Positions 7,427 through 14,951 of a DNA stretch of 35,408 nucleotides are shown here, piece after piece (positions within the stretch are counted from its first letter, which is position 1; each line of letters begins with the position of its first letter). Source of the stretch: Patescibacteria group bacterium (GTDB lineage Bacteria; Patescibacteriota; Minisyncoccia; Phycocordibacterales; UBA2100); the NCBI GenBank assembly GCA_021731295.1, contig JAKFXQ010000003.1, positions 1 through 35,408 on the forward strand. Reading direction: 5' to 3'. A program made the position numbers and the translations under genes. Under the pieces are notes generated by a model. That model ran no database searches. It was not told the origin of the DNA and worked only from the letters and a program-made list of their open reading frames with translations.

Positions 7427-8632
7427 ATGAAGAAAGTACTCATCTTTTCTCTCGCGTACTTTCCGAAGCACGTGGGGGGTGCCGAAGTCTCCATCAAGGA
7501 GATAACGGACCGCATCACGGATATCGAGTTCCACATGATAACGAACCGTTTTGACTCAACGCTCGCGAAGGAGGAGAAAGTCGGAAACGTCTTAGTGCAC
7601 CGAATCGGCATCGCGCGGCCTAATCCAACCATGGCGGAATTGCGGAAATGGCCACTGCATCTGAATAAGGCCCTGTATCAGTTCACAGCTGTCTGGCATG
7701 CGTGGCGACTGAACAGGACATACCAGTACGATGCGACGTGGGCGATGATGGCGCATTCGTGTGGCGTACCTGCAGGCCTCTTTAAGATGCTCTCGCCGCG
7801 CACCAAATACATCCTCAATCTCCAAGAAGGCGATCCACCGGAATATATCGAGAAAACAATGTGGCCGCTCTGGCCGCTGTTCAAGCGCGCGTTCACGTCA
7901 GCTGACATGGTGCAGTGCCTCTCCACATTTCTTGCGTCGTGGTCGCGACGGATGGGGTACATGGGCGAGACGGTCGTTGTCCCGAATGCTGTCTCCGCGA
8001 AACATTTTTCACAGACCTATCAGCCCGCTGTGCTCGATGAGATAAAAGACAAACTCGGCAAATCTATGGGCGATGTGTTTCTTATCACGACGTCGCGCTT
8101 GGTCAAAAAGAATGCAGTTGATGATGTCGTTCGCGCGCTTCCACTCCTCCCGCCGAATGTACACTTTGCTGTTGCGGGCACTGGACCGGACGAGGAGATA
8201 CTTAAAAAGTTGGTGCGGGACAATTCGCTTGAAGGGCGTGTGCATTTCCTCGGCCACTTAGGACACGACGAGATGCCTAAGTACCTACAGGCGTGTGACA
8301 TCTTTATCCGCCCTAGTCGGTCTGAAGGGTTTGGCGCTTCGTTTGCGGAGGCGATGGCGGCAGGTCTTCCGGTCATCGCAACACAAGAAGGCGGACTCTC
8401 CGATTTCCTTTTCGATGAAAAGCGTAATCCGGACAAGCCGATTACCGGTTGGGCCGTGGACAAGGACTCGCCCGAGCAGATTGCGGCGGCAGTGAAAGCC
8501 ATCATGACGAATCCGGAGAAGGTGCGCGCGGTCGTACGGACCGCTCGGGAGATGGTTAACGAGAAGTACGACTGGGACATTATCGCTCGGGACATGCGCA
8601 CTAAGGTGCTCGGAAAGGTGCTTGCCGAATAG
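7427..8632 (+). CDS. GT4-family glycosyltransferase
   Basis: The 401-residue protein has both GT-B halves. The N-terminal acceptor domain opens with VLIFSLAYFPKHVGGAE. The C-terminal donor domain has ITTSRLVKKNAVDDVVRAL, AGTGPDEE and the E-x7-E motif Glu300...Glu308 in EGFGASFAEAMAAGLPVIA. This is a retaining nucleotide-sugar transferase of family GT4 at the cytoplasmic membrane face, adding a sugar to a growing oligosaccharide. The donor and acceptor cannot be read from sequence. The start at 7427 gives the canonical N-terminus MKKVLIFS. It is followed by an independent RNA-like unit rather than another gene of the operon. Confidence 0.88.
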   Translation: MKKVLIFSLAYFPKHVGGAEVSIKEITDRITDIEFHMITNRFDSTLAKEEKVGNVLVHRIGIARPNPTMAELRKWPLHLNKALYQFTAVWHAWRLNRTYQYDATWAMMAHSCGVPAGLFKMLSPRTKYILNLQEGDPPEYIEKTMWPLWPLFKRAFTSADMVQCLSTFLASWSRRMGYMGETVVVPNAVSAKHFSQTYQPAVLDEIKDKLGKSMGDVFLITTSRLVKKNAVDDVVRALPLLPPNVHFAVAGTGPDEEILKKLVRDNSLEGRVHFLGHLGHDEMPKYLQACDIFIRPSRSEGFGASFAEAMAAGLPVIATQEGGLSDFLFDEKRNPDKPITGWAVDKDSPEQIAAAVKAIMTNPEKVRAVVRTAREMVNEKYDWDIIARDMRTKVLGKVLAE

Positions 8633-8650
8633 CCGTTCACGGGCTAGATT
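8622..8650 (+). promoter_or_regulatory. Promoter TTGCCG - 17 bp - TAGATT for the candidate RNA
   Basis: The -35 TTGCCG (8622-8627, in the end of the GT4 gene) is 17 bp from TAGATT (8645-8650). The predicted start near 8657 falls just before the first hairpin. Confidence 0.5.
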
Positions 8651-8656
8651 GGGGAT

Positions 8657-8866
8657 GTAGATGGCGGAGGTCGCCATCACAAGAAGCAAGGAAGTCCGGC
8701 GATGTCAGGAACTCGAAAGAAGTTCGCGAGCTTCACCATCGACCACAGGAGGGTCCGGCTCTTTTTTCCATATCCTCGGGCTAGGCCAAAGTAGGCCAAT
8801 TCCCGAGCCGCTCTCTCTGGAGAGCACATACATTCTCGAGGCGCCCCCAGGCGCCTCGAGTCTTTT
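8657..8866 (+). ncRNA. Candidate structured small RNA (about 210 nt), family unknown
   Basis: The 275-nt gap holds no convincing gene but has a promoter, a chain of hairpins and a strong terminator. The hairpins are GATGGCG/CGCCATC (8660-8678, 5-nt loop), CGATG/CATCG (8700-8741) enclosing GAAC/GTTC or CTCG/CGAG, CTCGGG/CCCGAG (8775-8807) enclosing a GGCC/GGCC pair, GCTCTC/GAGAGC (8810-8825), and the terminator stem (8835-8860). The first stem begins at the predicted 5' end, as in stable RNAs. The methyltransferase gene downstream has its own -10 after the terminator, which argues against a simple leader. I do not recognise the family. GGAAGTCCGG faintly recalls the RNase P core, but the rest does not fit. 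Confidence 0.5.
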
Positions 8867-8870
8867 GTGT
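8835..8870 (+). terminator. Strong intrinsic terminator
   Basis: CTCGAGGCGCC and GGCGCCTCGAG form a perfect 11-bp stem with a 4-nt loop (8835-8860), followed directly by TCTTTTGTGT. Confidence 0.85.
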
Positions 8871-8892
8871 CCGTGCCCCGCATGCGACGCTC

Positions 8893-8901
8893 TGGTACAC
8901 T
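8893..8901 (+). promoter_or_regulatory. Extended -10 TGG-TACACT, 6 nt before ATG 8908
   Basis: A TGn extension precedes TACACT (8896-8901), with 6 nt to the ATG. No TTG-type -35 is visible, as expected for an extended -10 promoter. A leaderless mRNA is predicted. Confidence 0.5.
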
Positions 8902-8907
8902 CCGCGC

Positions 8908-9600
8908 ATGGATTTTGCTGAAGCTGATGCGCGATTCGCGCCCGTGAAGCGCTCACTCGTTTTCAATCGTATTTGTGACGTGCTCGCACTTCGCGATAAA
9001 AAGGTACTGGACCTTGGCTGCGGCTACGGCGAGTACATGCAGTTGTTTGGGAAGGGAAGCGTTGGTATCACCACGACACCGCATGAAGTTGAATACGGAA
9101 AGGCGCGCGGCATAGACATACGCACCGGAAACGTTGAGCGCATAGACGAGCTTGGACTCCCACAAGACTTCGATGCCATTTGGGCGAACAACCTCTTTGA
9201 GCATCTGCTGTCTCCGCACGCATTTCTCCTCAAGCTCAAGACGGTAGCGAAGCCGGGCGCGCGTCTCATTCTTGGCGTGCCGGTCATCCCGCGCATCGCG
9301 TCGTTGATGCATGTCGGTAAATTCCGCGGCGCACTTGCGCACGCACACGTAAACTTCTTCACCCGCGAAAGTCTGCGGCTCACCGTCGAGCGCGCTGGTT
9401 GGAAGGTGGAAACGGTGCGTCCGTTTGTTGCACCTGCATCGTTAGACCATCCAGCCAGTTTCTTCATGCCGCATTTGTATGTCGTCGCAACGAACGATAC
9501 GTCGTTCCGTTACCATGAAAAGAAACTGAAAGAATGGGAGCACGACCCGCTGTACGCGCGACTCCTCGCCATTACAGGGCAGGTTTCAAAAGCGCAGTGA
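8908..9600 (+). CDS. Class I SAM-dependent methyltransferase
   Basis: The 230-residue protein has the SAM-binding motif I VLDLGCGYGEY at residues 33-43. An acidic motif follows, then FDAIWANNLFEHL and KPGARLILGVPV, typical of Methyltransf_11/23-like enzymes. It probably methylates a sugar, lipid or glycan intermediate of the surrounding polysaccharide pathway, because it lies between glycosyltransferase genes. The substrate is not determinable. It sits immediately after the terminator of the candidate RNA and is followed 37 nt later by a GT4 gene with its own promoter. Confidence 0.85.
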   Translation: MDFAEADARFAPVKRSLVFNRICDVLALRDKKVLDLGCGYGEYMQLFGKGSVGITTTPHEVEYGKARGIDIRTGNVERIDELGLPQDFDAIWANNLFEHLLSPHAFLLKLKTVAKPGARLILGVPVIPRIASLMHVGKFRGALAHAHVNFFTRESLRLTVERAGWKVETVRPFVAPASLDHPASFFMPHLYVVATNDTSFRYHEKKLKEWEHDPLYARLLAITGQVSKAQ

Positions 9601-9602
9601 TG

Positions 9603-9631
9603 TTGCGGCGACATCGCCTTCACGCTACGGT
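9603..9631 (+). promoter_or_regulatory. Promoter TTGCGG - 17 bp - TACGGT, 6 nt before ATG 9638
   Basis: TTGCGG (9603-9608) and TACGGT (9626-9631) are 17 bp apart, with 6 nt to the start codon. The same -35 occurs before the gene at 33037. Confidence 0.4.
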
Positions 9632-9637
9632 ACTCCT

Positions 9638-10774
9638 ATGCGCATTCTGATGACCACGGGTATTTTCGAACCAGAGAGCGGGGGCCCTGCAACGCTCACG
9701 CCAAAAATTGCAGAGCGACTTGTTGCAGATGGACATACCGTGACGGTCATCACCTATTCGGACAAACCCTCCTACGATTTTGACGCGAAGTATTCGTTCA
9801 ATCTGGTGCGCGTGGTACGTCGCGGCAGCCGCCTCCGGAACTATGCCGCGTTCCTGCGTGCGACTCTAAGACACATGCCTGGTGTCGATATTACCTACAG
9901 TCTCGACTGGCTTGCCGCGGGACTGCCCGTTGTCATTGCGGCCGCCGTCTACCGTGTTCCAGTCATGATTCGTGTCGGCGGCGACTATGTCTGGGAGCGC
10001 TATTTGGAAACAGGCGCAGAGCCGATGCCCGCAACTGATTTCTATGCGAAGAATCTGCACTCGCGGTTTCGTTTGATGTACACATTGATTCGGTTCGTGC
10101 TTCAGCGCGCGAATCACGTCGTGTTTAATTCCGACATTCAGCGAGAGATGTACTACACATACTACGGCCTCACTCCCGAGAGAACTGGTGTCATTTACAA
10201 TCCCGTCCCGAAATCAGGATGGGAAGGAATTGAGCGCGGGGAGCCGAACACGGAACTAGTGTTTGCTGGGCGCATCGTCGCGCAAAAGAATGTCGGAATG
10301 CTCGTGCGCGCATTTGCACAGGCGACACTGCCACCAGAGTATCGATTGCTCATCATAGGGGATGGGCCTGAGAAAAAGAATGTAGAACACTTGGCCGGAG
10401 AGCTTGGGCTTGGTGTTCGCGTCGAGTTCCTTTCGGGCATGCGCCAGAAGGAGCTGTACGAGCGAATTCGCAATTGCCGCGCGCTCATTCTCACCAGCTG
10501 GACCGACCAATCGCCGAATCAAGTGTTTGAGGCGATGCAGCTAAAGATTCCGATGATTGTTACGAAGGAGAATTATCTGGCGATTCGTGATGCGCTGCCG
10601 CTCTCTGTTGACCCGCGCTCTGCCGGTGATATTGCGCGTGCGTTGGAGCGCGTTGCCGATGACGCTGCGTATACTGAATTGGTAGAAAAGTGGGGGAAGC
10701 TCTCGTTCGATTACGACTGGGACCGTGAAATGAAAGAGCATTACGCTGCGTTTGAGATAGCACGCGCGCGTTGA
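9638..10774 (+). CDS. GT4-family glycosyltransferase
   Basis: The 378-residue GT-B protein opens with ILMTTGIFEPESGGPATLTPKIAERL, which holds the glycine-rich acceptor-domain loop. The donor domain has ELVFAGRIVAQKNVGMLVRAF and LLIIGDGPEKKN. At the usual E-x7-E position it reads TDQSPNQVFEAMQ, so the first Glu is not conserved while the second (in FEAM) is. This is uncommon but known among GT4 members and could affect donor geometry. It is likely a cytoplasmic or peripheral transferase adding a hexose to a lipid-linked glycan. Donor and acceptor are unknown. Confidence 0.85.
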   Translation: MRILMTTGIFEPESGGPATLTPKIAERLVADGHTVTVITYSDKPSYDFDAKYSFNLVRVVRRGSRLRNYAAFLRATLRHMPGVDITYSLDWLAAGLPVVIAAAVYRVPVMIRVGGDYVWERYLETGAEPMPATDFYAKNLHSRFRLMYTLIRFVLQRANHVVFNSDIQREMYYTYYGLTPERTGVIYNPVPKSGWEGIERGEPNTELVFAGRIVAQKNVGMLVRAFAQATLPPEYRLLIIGDGPEKKNVEHLAGELGLGVRVEFLSGMRQKELYERIRNCRALILTSWTDQSPNQVFEAMQLKIPMIVTKENYLAIRDALPLSVDPRSAGDIARALERVADDAAYTELVEKWGKLSFDYDWDREMKEHYAAFEIARAR

Positions 10775-10799
10775 TACACACCCCCGCTCGGGCTAGAAT
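10771..10799 (+). promoter_or_regulatory. Promoter TTGATA - 17 bp - TAGAAT, leader of about 40 nt
   Basis: A near-consensus pair: TTGATA (10771-10776, overlapping the previous stop) and TAGAAT (10794-10799). Transcription from about 10806 leaves roughly 40 nt before ATG 10847. That leader contains a small CCGC/GCGG hairpin and has no clear Shine-Dalgarno. Confidence 0.55.
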
Positions 10800-10846
10800 G
10801 CCCATACCCTGAAATCGCCCGTATTCCGCGGCTTTTAGCGGCATCT

Positions 10847-12805
10847 ATGCGCATACTCGTCTTTGGAACCGACTGGAACGTCTTCAACGCGGACAGTGCC
10901 GTGGCACGTCGTCAGCGCATGCAGGCCTCCACTGTGGATAGGCTCGACGTCTTCGTCCCGCATGGACCGCGCCAGAGCATGCAGCTTGCGGGGAATGCGA
11001 CGATGCACGGGTTTGGCCCGGGCAAGCTCTTCGGTGCCGCGCGTGCGTTTGTTGCCGCATTCTCGCTCGAGCGTCCTGATGTCATTTCCGCTCAGGACCC
11101 GTTTCTTATAGGCCTCTTGGCGTTCACTGTCGCGAGACTACGCGGCTGCCGCCTCCATATTCAGCTGCATACTGACGTCTTCGACCCAGCGTTTGCGGGG
11201 CACTCGACGGGGAACAGACTCCGTTCGTTCCTCGCGCGGCTCTTGTTGCCACGTGCAGATTCGGTGCGTGTGGTGTCGGAGCGCGTAAAGCGTTCGCTTG
11301 CGGCGCGAGGCATAACACACAATGTCGCCGTCTTGCCGGTGTTTGTTGAGACTGATGCACTGGATCACGCCGCACCGCTCGATCGTTCTCGTACGTACCC
11401 GCAATTCACCAAGTTGGTTCTGGTTGTCGCGCGTTTCGAGCCGGAAAAGAATGTGGCCGCCGCAATTCGCGCGTTCGCGGAAATAAAAAAGACGCACGAA
11501 GGTGCAGGACTCATATTGCTGGGCGATGGTTCCGAGCGACGCAGTCTCGAATCTCTGGTCGGGCAACTCGGGCTGCGCGACGCGGTCGTCTTTGCCGGAT
11601 TTCAGAATCCGTACGCGCACTACAAAGCGGCGGATCTTGTACTGGTTACATCCGACTTTGAAGGGTACGGCATGGTCGTCATCGAAGCGCTCTACGTCGG
11701 GTGCCCCGTGGTTTCGTTTGACGTCGGCATTTCGGCGGAAGCGGGTGCCATCATCGCGACACCGGAAACGCTCGCGCGAACGGCAATTGCCGTTCTCTCT
11801 GAAGGCAAGCGTGGCCGTCTGACACTTTCGCTCCCGTCTGAAATCGAGTACCGCGACATGTGGCGCGCGGAAATAGGAACAAGCATTGCGGAGACACGCG
11901 TGACGCCCGCTCGTGGTACGCGTGCAAAAATTGGGTACGTCGGCCAAGGATTCATCGGACGCAACTACGCCGACGATTTAGAGCGTCGTGGGTTTGAAGT
12001 CATTCGCTACGCGCTCGAAGAACCGTACGTGCACAACAAAGACCGCATCAAAGAGTGTGACATCGTGTTCGTCGCAGTGCCGACGCCGACGACGCCGAAC
12101 GGATTCGACTATTCAATCGTGAAGAGCGCGCTCGGGCTCATCGGCGAAGGGAAGACAGCAATCGTAAAATCCACGGTGCTCCCCGGCACAACGGTCGAAC
12201 TGCAGAAGGAATTTCCATCAATCCACGTATTCCACTCCCCAGAATTTCTGCGCGAGGCGACGGCGGCGTATGACGCCGCGCATCCGGACAGAACGATTAT
12301 CGGTATTCCTAACGACACGCCGGATAATCGTGCACGCGCTCGCGCGGTGATAGATGTCTTGCCACCTGCGCCGTTTGAAATGATTTGCACGTCGCTCGAA
12401 GCAGAGCTCATCAAGTACGCGGGCAATAACTGGCTGTTCATCAAAGTCGTCTACACGAATCTTTTGTATGACCTCGCACAGAAATTGGGCGCCGATTATG
12501 ACTCCGTGCGCGACGGCCTCGCCGCAGACCCCCGCATTGGCCGCTCGCACCTCGACCCGGTGCATCAAAGCGGGCATGGTGGCACACCCGGGCGCGGCGC
12601 GGGCGGGCACTGCTTCATCAAAGATTTCGAAGCGTTCCGCCGCATGTACGCATCTGAACTGCACGATGCACATGGCATGCGCGTGTTAGACGCGCTCGCG
12701 GCCAAGAACATCCAACTTCTCCATGACAGCGGCAAAGATTTAGAACTTCTCACAGGAGTCTACGGAGACCCGAAGGAAGCAATGAAACGACTTGGCGATA
12801 TATGA
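10847..12805 (+). CDS. Fusion: GT4 glycosyltransferase plus UDP-glucose/GDP-mannose dehydrogenase-like domain
   Basis: Residues 1 to about 350 form a GT4 enzyme (VLVVARFEPEKNVAAAIRAF, LLGDGSERRS, E-x7-E at Glu272/Glu280 in EGYGMVVIEALYVG). Residues about 361-652 form a UDP-sugar 6-dehydrogenase-like module. It has the Rossmann GYVGQGFIG at 363-371, FVAVPTPTTPNGFDY, VKSTVLPGTT, SPEFLREATA, Lys523 in AELIKYAGNN, and the catalytic-position Cys589 in GAGGHCFIKD. The family's usual C-terminal UDP-binding domain (PF03720) is missing: the dehydrogenase part is only about 290 residues. The core oxidation residues are kept, so activity as a uronate-forming enzyme is plausible but unproven. The stop overlaps the next ATG by 4 nt (ATGA), indicating translational coupling. 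Confidence 0.85.
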   Translation: MRILVFGTDWNVFNADSAVARRQRMQASTVDRLDVFVPHGPRQSMQLAGNATMHGFGPGKLFGAARAFVAAFSLERPDVISAQDPFLIGLLAFTVARLRGCRLHIQLHTDVFDPAFAGHSTGNRLRSFLARLLLPRADSVRVVSERVKRSLAARGITHNVAVLPVFVETDALDHAAPLDRSRTYPQFTKLVLVVARFEPEKNVAAAIRAFAEIKKTHEGAGLILLGDGSERRSLESLVGQLGLRDAVVFAGFQNPYAHYKAADLVLVTSDFEGYGMVVIEALYVGCPVVSFDVGISAEAGAIIATPETLARTAIAVLSEGKRGRLTLSLPSEIEYRDMWRAEIGTSIAETRVTPARGTRAKIGYVGQGFIGRNYADDLERRGFEVIRYALEEPYVHNKDRIKECDIVFVAVPTPTTPNGFDYSIVKSALGLIGEGKTAIVKSTVLPGTTVELQKEFPSIHVFHSPEFLREATAAYDAAHPDRTIIGIPNDTPDNRARARAVIDVLPPAPFEMICTSLEAELIKYAGNNWLFIKVVYTNLLYDLAQKLGADYDSVRDGLAADPRIGRSHLDPVHQSGHGGTPGRGAGGHCFIKDFEAFRRMYASELHDAHGMRVLDALAAKNIQLLHDSGKDLELLTGVYGDPKEAMKRLGDI

Positions 12806-13842
12806 AGCTCTTCATGACAGCACAGGCGGCAGACAGGGACGACCCGGCGTTAAGCGTCTATCTCGACTGGGTACGCGAATTGGCAGGACACTGCGAGTCC
12901 GTAGATTTGGTGTGCCTTAAAGTGGGGGAGTACGACTTGCCGGCGAACGTACGCGTGCATTCATTGGGGAAGGAGAGCGCGAAAGGAAATGCTCTCGTGA
13001 ATCGTTTGCGCTACACGTGGCGCTTCTACCGTTACGCGTTCGCGCATTCGCGCAAGGCGGATGCCGTCTTCGTCCACATGAATCAGGAGTACATCCTCCT
13101 CATGGGATTCTTCTGGAAACTGATGGGAAAGCCGGTATTCATGTGGCGCAATCACTATGCAGGCACCATTCTCACCGACATCGCTGCATCATTTTGCAAG
13201 AAAGTCTTCTACACCTCGCGCTATTCGTACACGGCTAAGTTTAAGCATTCGATGCAGATGCCGGTTGGTATTGATGTCGAACGCTTCACGCCAGGCGCCG
13301 TGCGCGAACACCTGTCCATTGTCTCGCTCGGGCGTGTCGCGCCGTCAAAGCGCGTGGACCTGCTTGTCTCCGCACTCCATGATTTGCATCGCGACGGCAT
13401 TGCCTTTGTGGCGCACGTCTATGGCGCCGCTTTGCCTGAAGATGCTGGGTACATGGAGAGTTTGCAGCAAGCGAAGAAGGAGTACGGACTCGACGAAGTT
13501 ACATTCCATGGCGGCGTCGCACATCGTGAGGTTGCGGGCATCATGCAGAAGGCCTCTATCTTCGTGAACGTGTCGCGTAGCGGCATGCTCGATAAGACGA
13601 TATTTGAAGCGGCCGCGTGCGGGTGTTTGGTACTAGCGCGTAGCGAGGACTACCACGCGTACGTGGATTCGCGCCTCCAGCTAACTGACGATACGGACGA
13701 AGAGTTGGCGCAGAAACTGCGCGCGCTCCTTTCGCTCAACGAGGACGATGCAGCGACCATTCGCAAAAGCTTGCGCGACATGGTCGTGCGCGAACACAGT
13801 TTGCAGTCTTTGATGAAGCGGCTCTATACAGAGTTTTCATGA
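12802..13842 (+). CDS. GT4-like glycosyltransferase
   Basis: The 346-residue protein has a GT-B donor domain with IVSLGRVAPSKRVDLLVSAL, VYGAALPE and VTFHGGVAHREVAGIMQKASIF. The region SGMLDKTIFEAAACGCLVLA replaces the classical E-x7-E: only the second Glu is clear. The N-terminal acceptor half is divergent, with hydrophobic stretches (YILLMGFFWKLMGKPVFMWR) that could contact the membrane. It begins inside the ATGA overlap with the preceding fusion and itself overlaps the next gene by 4 nt, so these three genes form a tightly coupled unit. The substrate is unknown. Confidence 0.8.
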   Translation: MKLFMTAQAADRDDPALSVYLDWVRELAGHCESVDLVCLKVGEYDLPANVRVHSLGKESAKGNALVNRLRYTWRFYRYAFAHSRKADAVFVHMNQEYILLMGFFWKLMGKPVFMWRNHYAGTILTDIAASFCKKVFYTSRYSYTAKFKHSMQMPVGIDVERFTPGAVREHLSIVSLGRVAPSKRVDLLVSALHDLHRDGIAFVAHVYGAALPEDAGYMESLQQAKKEYGLDEVTFHGGVAHREVAGIMQKASIFVNVSRSGMLDKTIFEAAACGCLVLARSEDYHAYVDSRLQLTDDTDEELAQKLRALLSLNEDDAATIRKSLRDMVVREHSLQSLMKRLYTEFS

Positions 13843-14951
13843 AGCGCGTGCTTGCGGTCTCGACGTTCGACTATCCTTCACGCTTCGCGCATGCCATTCA
13901 TGGGTTAGAGATGGCGCGCGCGTTCGCGCGCGCCCCGCTTCGCTTCACGTTCATCTGTAACACCGCAGTGAACCCGAGCGAACTTTCCGGCATTCGCTAC
14001 CGACGACTCTTTGGGCCGTTCGGTCGCATGGTGAAGAAGCTCTACTTGCGCCGCGTGCTGTTCATCCCCGCGATGATTCCACGCCTCCTTCTGCGCTGGC
14101 CGCATGTCGTCTATACGACAGAGCCTGGTCTCTACGCGCCGCTCGCGCTCCTGCGCCTCTTTTTCAGGTACCGACTTGTCGCCGAGTGTCATGGAACGCT
14201 CACGAAGCGGCAGGCGCGCGCTCTCGCGCGCGCCGACAAGCTCGTCTTCACCACCGAAGGCTTGCGCCAGCATTTCCTCGCAACCCAGCCGTGGGTGCGC
14301 GAACGCGCAGTTGTCGTCCAGAATGCGGCAGACGTCGCGCGCTTTGATGCAATCACCGCTGACATACCGACCCTGCGCGGGGAACTCGGGCTTCCGCCGA
14401 TTGCGTTTCTCATCGGCTACATCGGTCGCTTCGAGCCACTGGGTGCTGACAAAGGTTTGCACGTGATGATAGACGCGCTCCCGCAGTTTTCTCTCGATAC
14501 AAACCTGCTACTTGTTGGCGGGGCGAAGCAGGAGATAGCGACGTACGAAGCGTATGCGGACTCGAAAGGTGTCTTGGGCCGCGTGCATTTTGTGCCGCAC
14601 GTGGACCCGCGCGAAGTTCCGCGCTACGCGAAAGCATGCGACTGTCTCGTGTATATCCCGCCGTCGAACCAGTTTACGGAGATAGAAACGTCGCCTATGA
14701 AGCTTTTCGAGTACATGGCTGCCGAGCGCCCGATGATACTCTCGGGCACTGCGGCCATACGCGACATCGTCCGCGACGATGAAGCGGTATTCGTCGCACC
14801 TGACTCACTCGATGAGTTCGTCGCGGCCGTCACCATCCAGCGCAATAACATGGCGGAGATGCGCGAACGCGCCCGCCGCGCACACATCCGCGTAGCTTCC
14901 ATGACGTGGGATAAGAGGGCAGAGAAACTACTTGAACTGGTCGGGCACTGA
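13839..14951 (+). CDS. GT4-family glycosyltransferase
   Basis: The 370-residue GT-B enzyme has an N-terminal domain starting RVLAVSTFDYPSRFAHAIHGLEMARAF. The donor domain has LIGYIGRFEPLGADKGLHVMIDAL, LLVGGAKQEI and ETSPMKLFEYMAAERPMILS, the last carrying the conserved Glu of the GT4 signature. It is the third gene of the coupled run 10847-14951, linked by an ATGA overlap. Its 3' end overlaps the convergent gene on the minus strand by 24 nt (14928-14951). A CG-alternating 10-bp inverted repeat at 13913-13934 lies near the 5' end and simply encodes Ala/Arg codons. Confidence 0.85.
   Translation: MKRVLAVSTFDYPSRFAHAIHGLEMARAFARAPLRFTFICNTAVNPSELSGIRYRRLFGPFGRMVKKLYLRRVLFIPAMIPRLLLRWPHVVYTTEPGLYAPLALLRLFFRYRLVAECHGTLTKRQARALARADKLVFTTEGLRQHFLATQPWVRERAVVVQNAADVARFDAITADIPTLRGELGLPPIAFLIGYIGRFEPLGADKGLHVMIDALPQFSLDTNLLLVGGAKQEIATYEAYADSKGVLGRVHFVPHVDPREVPRYAKACDCLVYIPPSNQFTEIETSPMKLFEYMAAERPMILSGTAAIRDIVRDDEAVFVAPDSLDEFVAAVTIQRNNMAEMRERARRAHIRVASMTWDKRAEKLLELVGH

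Noticed and set aside
8657-8866. RNase P RNA or SRP RNA
   Set aside because: GGAAGTCCGG and GGCCAAAGTAGG echo RNase P fragments, but the order, the length (about 210 nt) and the missing 3' core do not fit. The SRP tetraloop region is also absent.
8661-8921. 86-residue open frame in the RNA-like gap, 10 nt after the TAGATT box
   Set aside because: It runs through the hairpins, the strong terminator and the next gene's promoter and start, and the translation has no recognisable domain. Structured RNA explains the region better.
11138-11947. Long minus-strand open frame (269 codons) opposite the GT4 fusion, and similar antisense frames such as 5493-6092
   Set aside because: The plus strand has clear conserved motifs throughout. 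The antisense translations are low-complexity and Arg/His-rich, typical shadows in GC-rich DNA.
13913-13934. CG-alternating perfect 10-bp inverted repeat
   Set aside because: It encodes Ala/Arg codons in a genome that uses GCG and CGC heavily; a similar repeat occurs at 14213-14234. Codon bias is a sufficient explanation.
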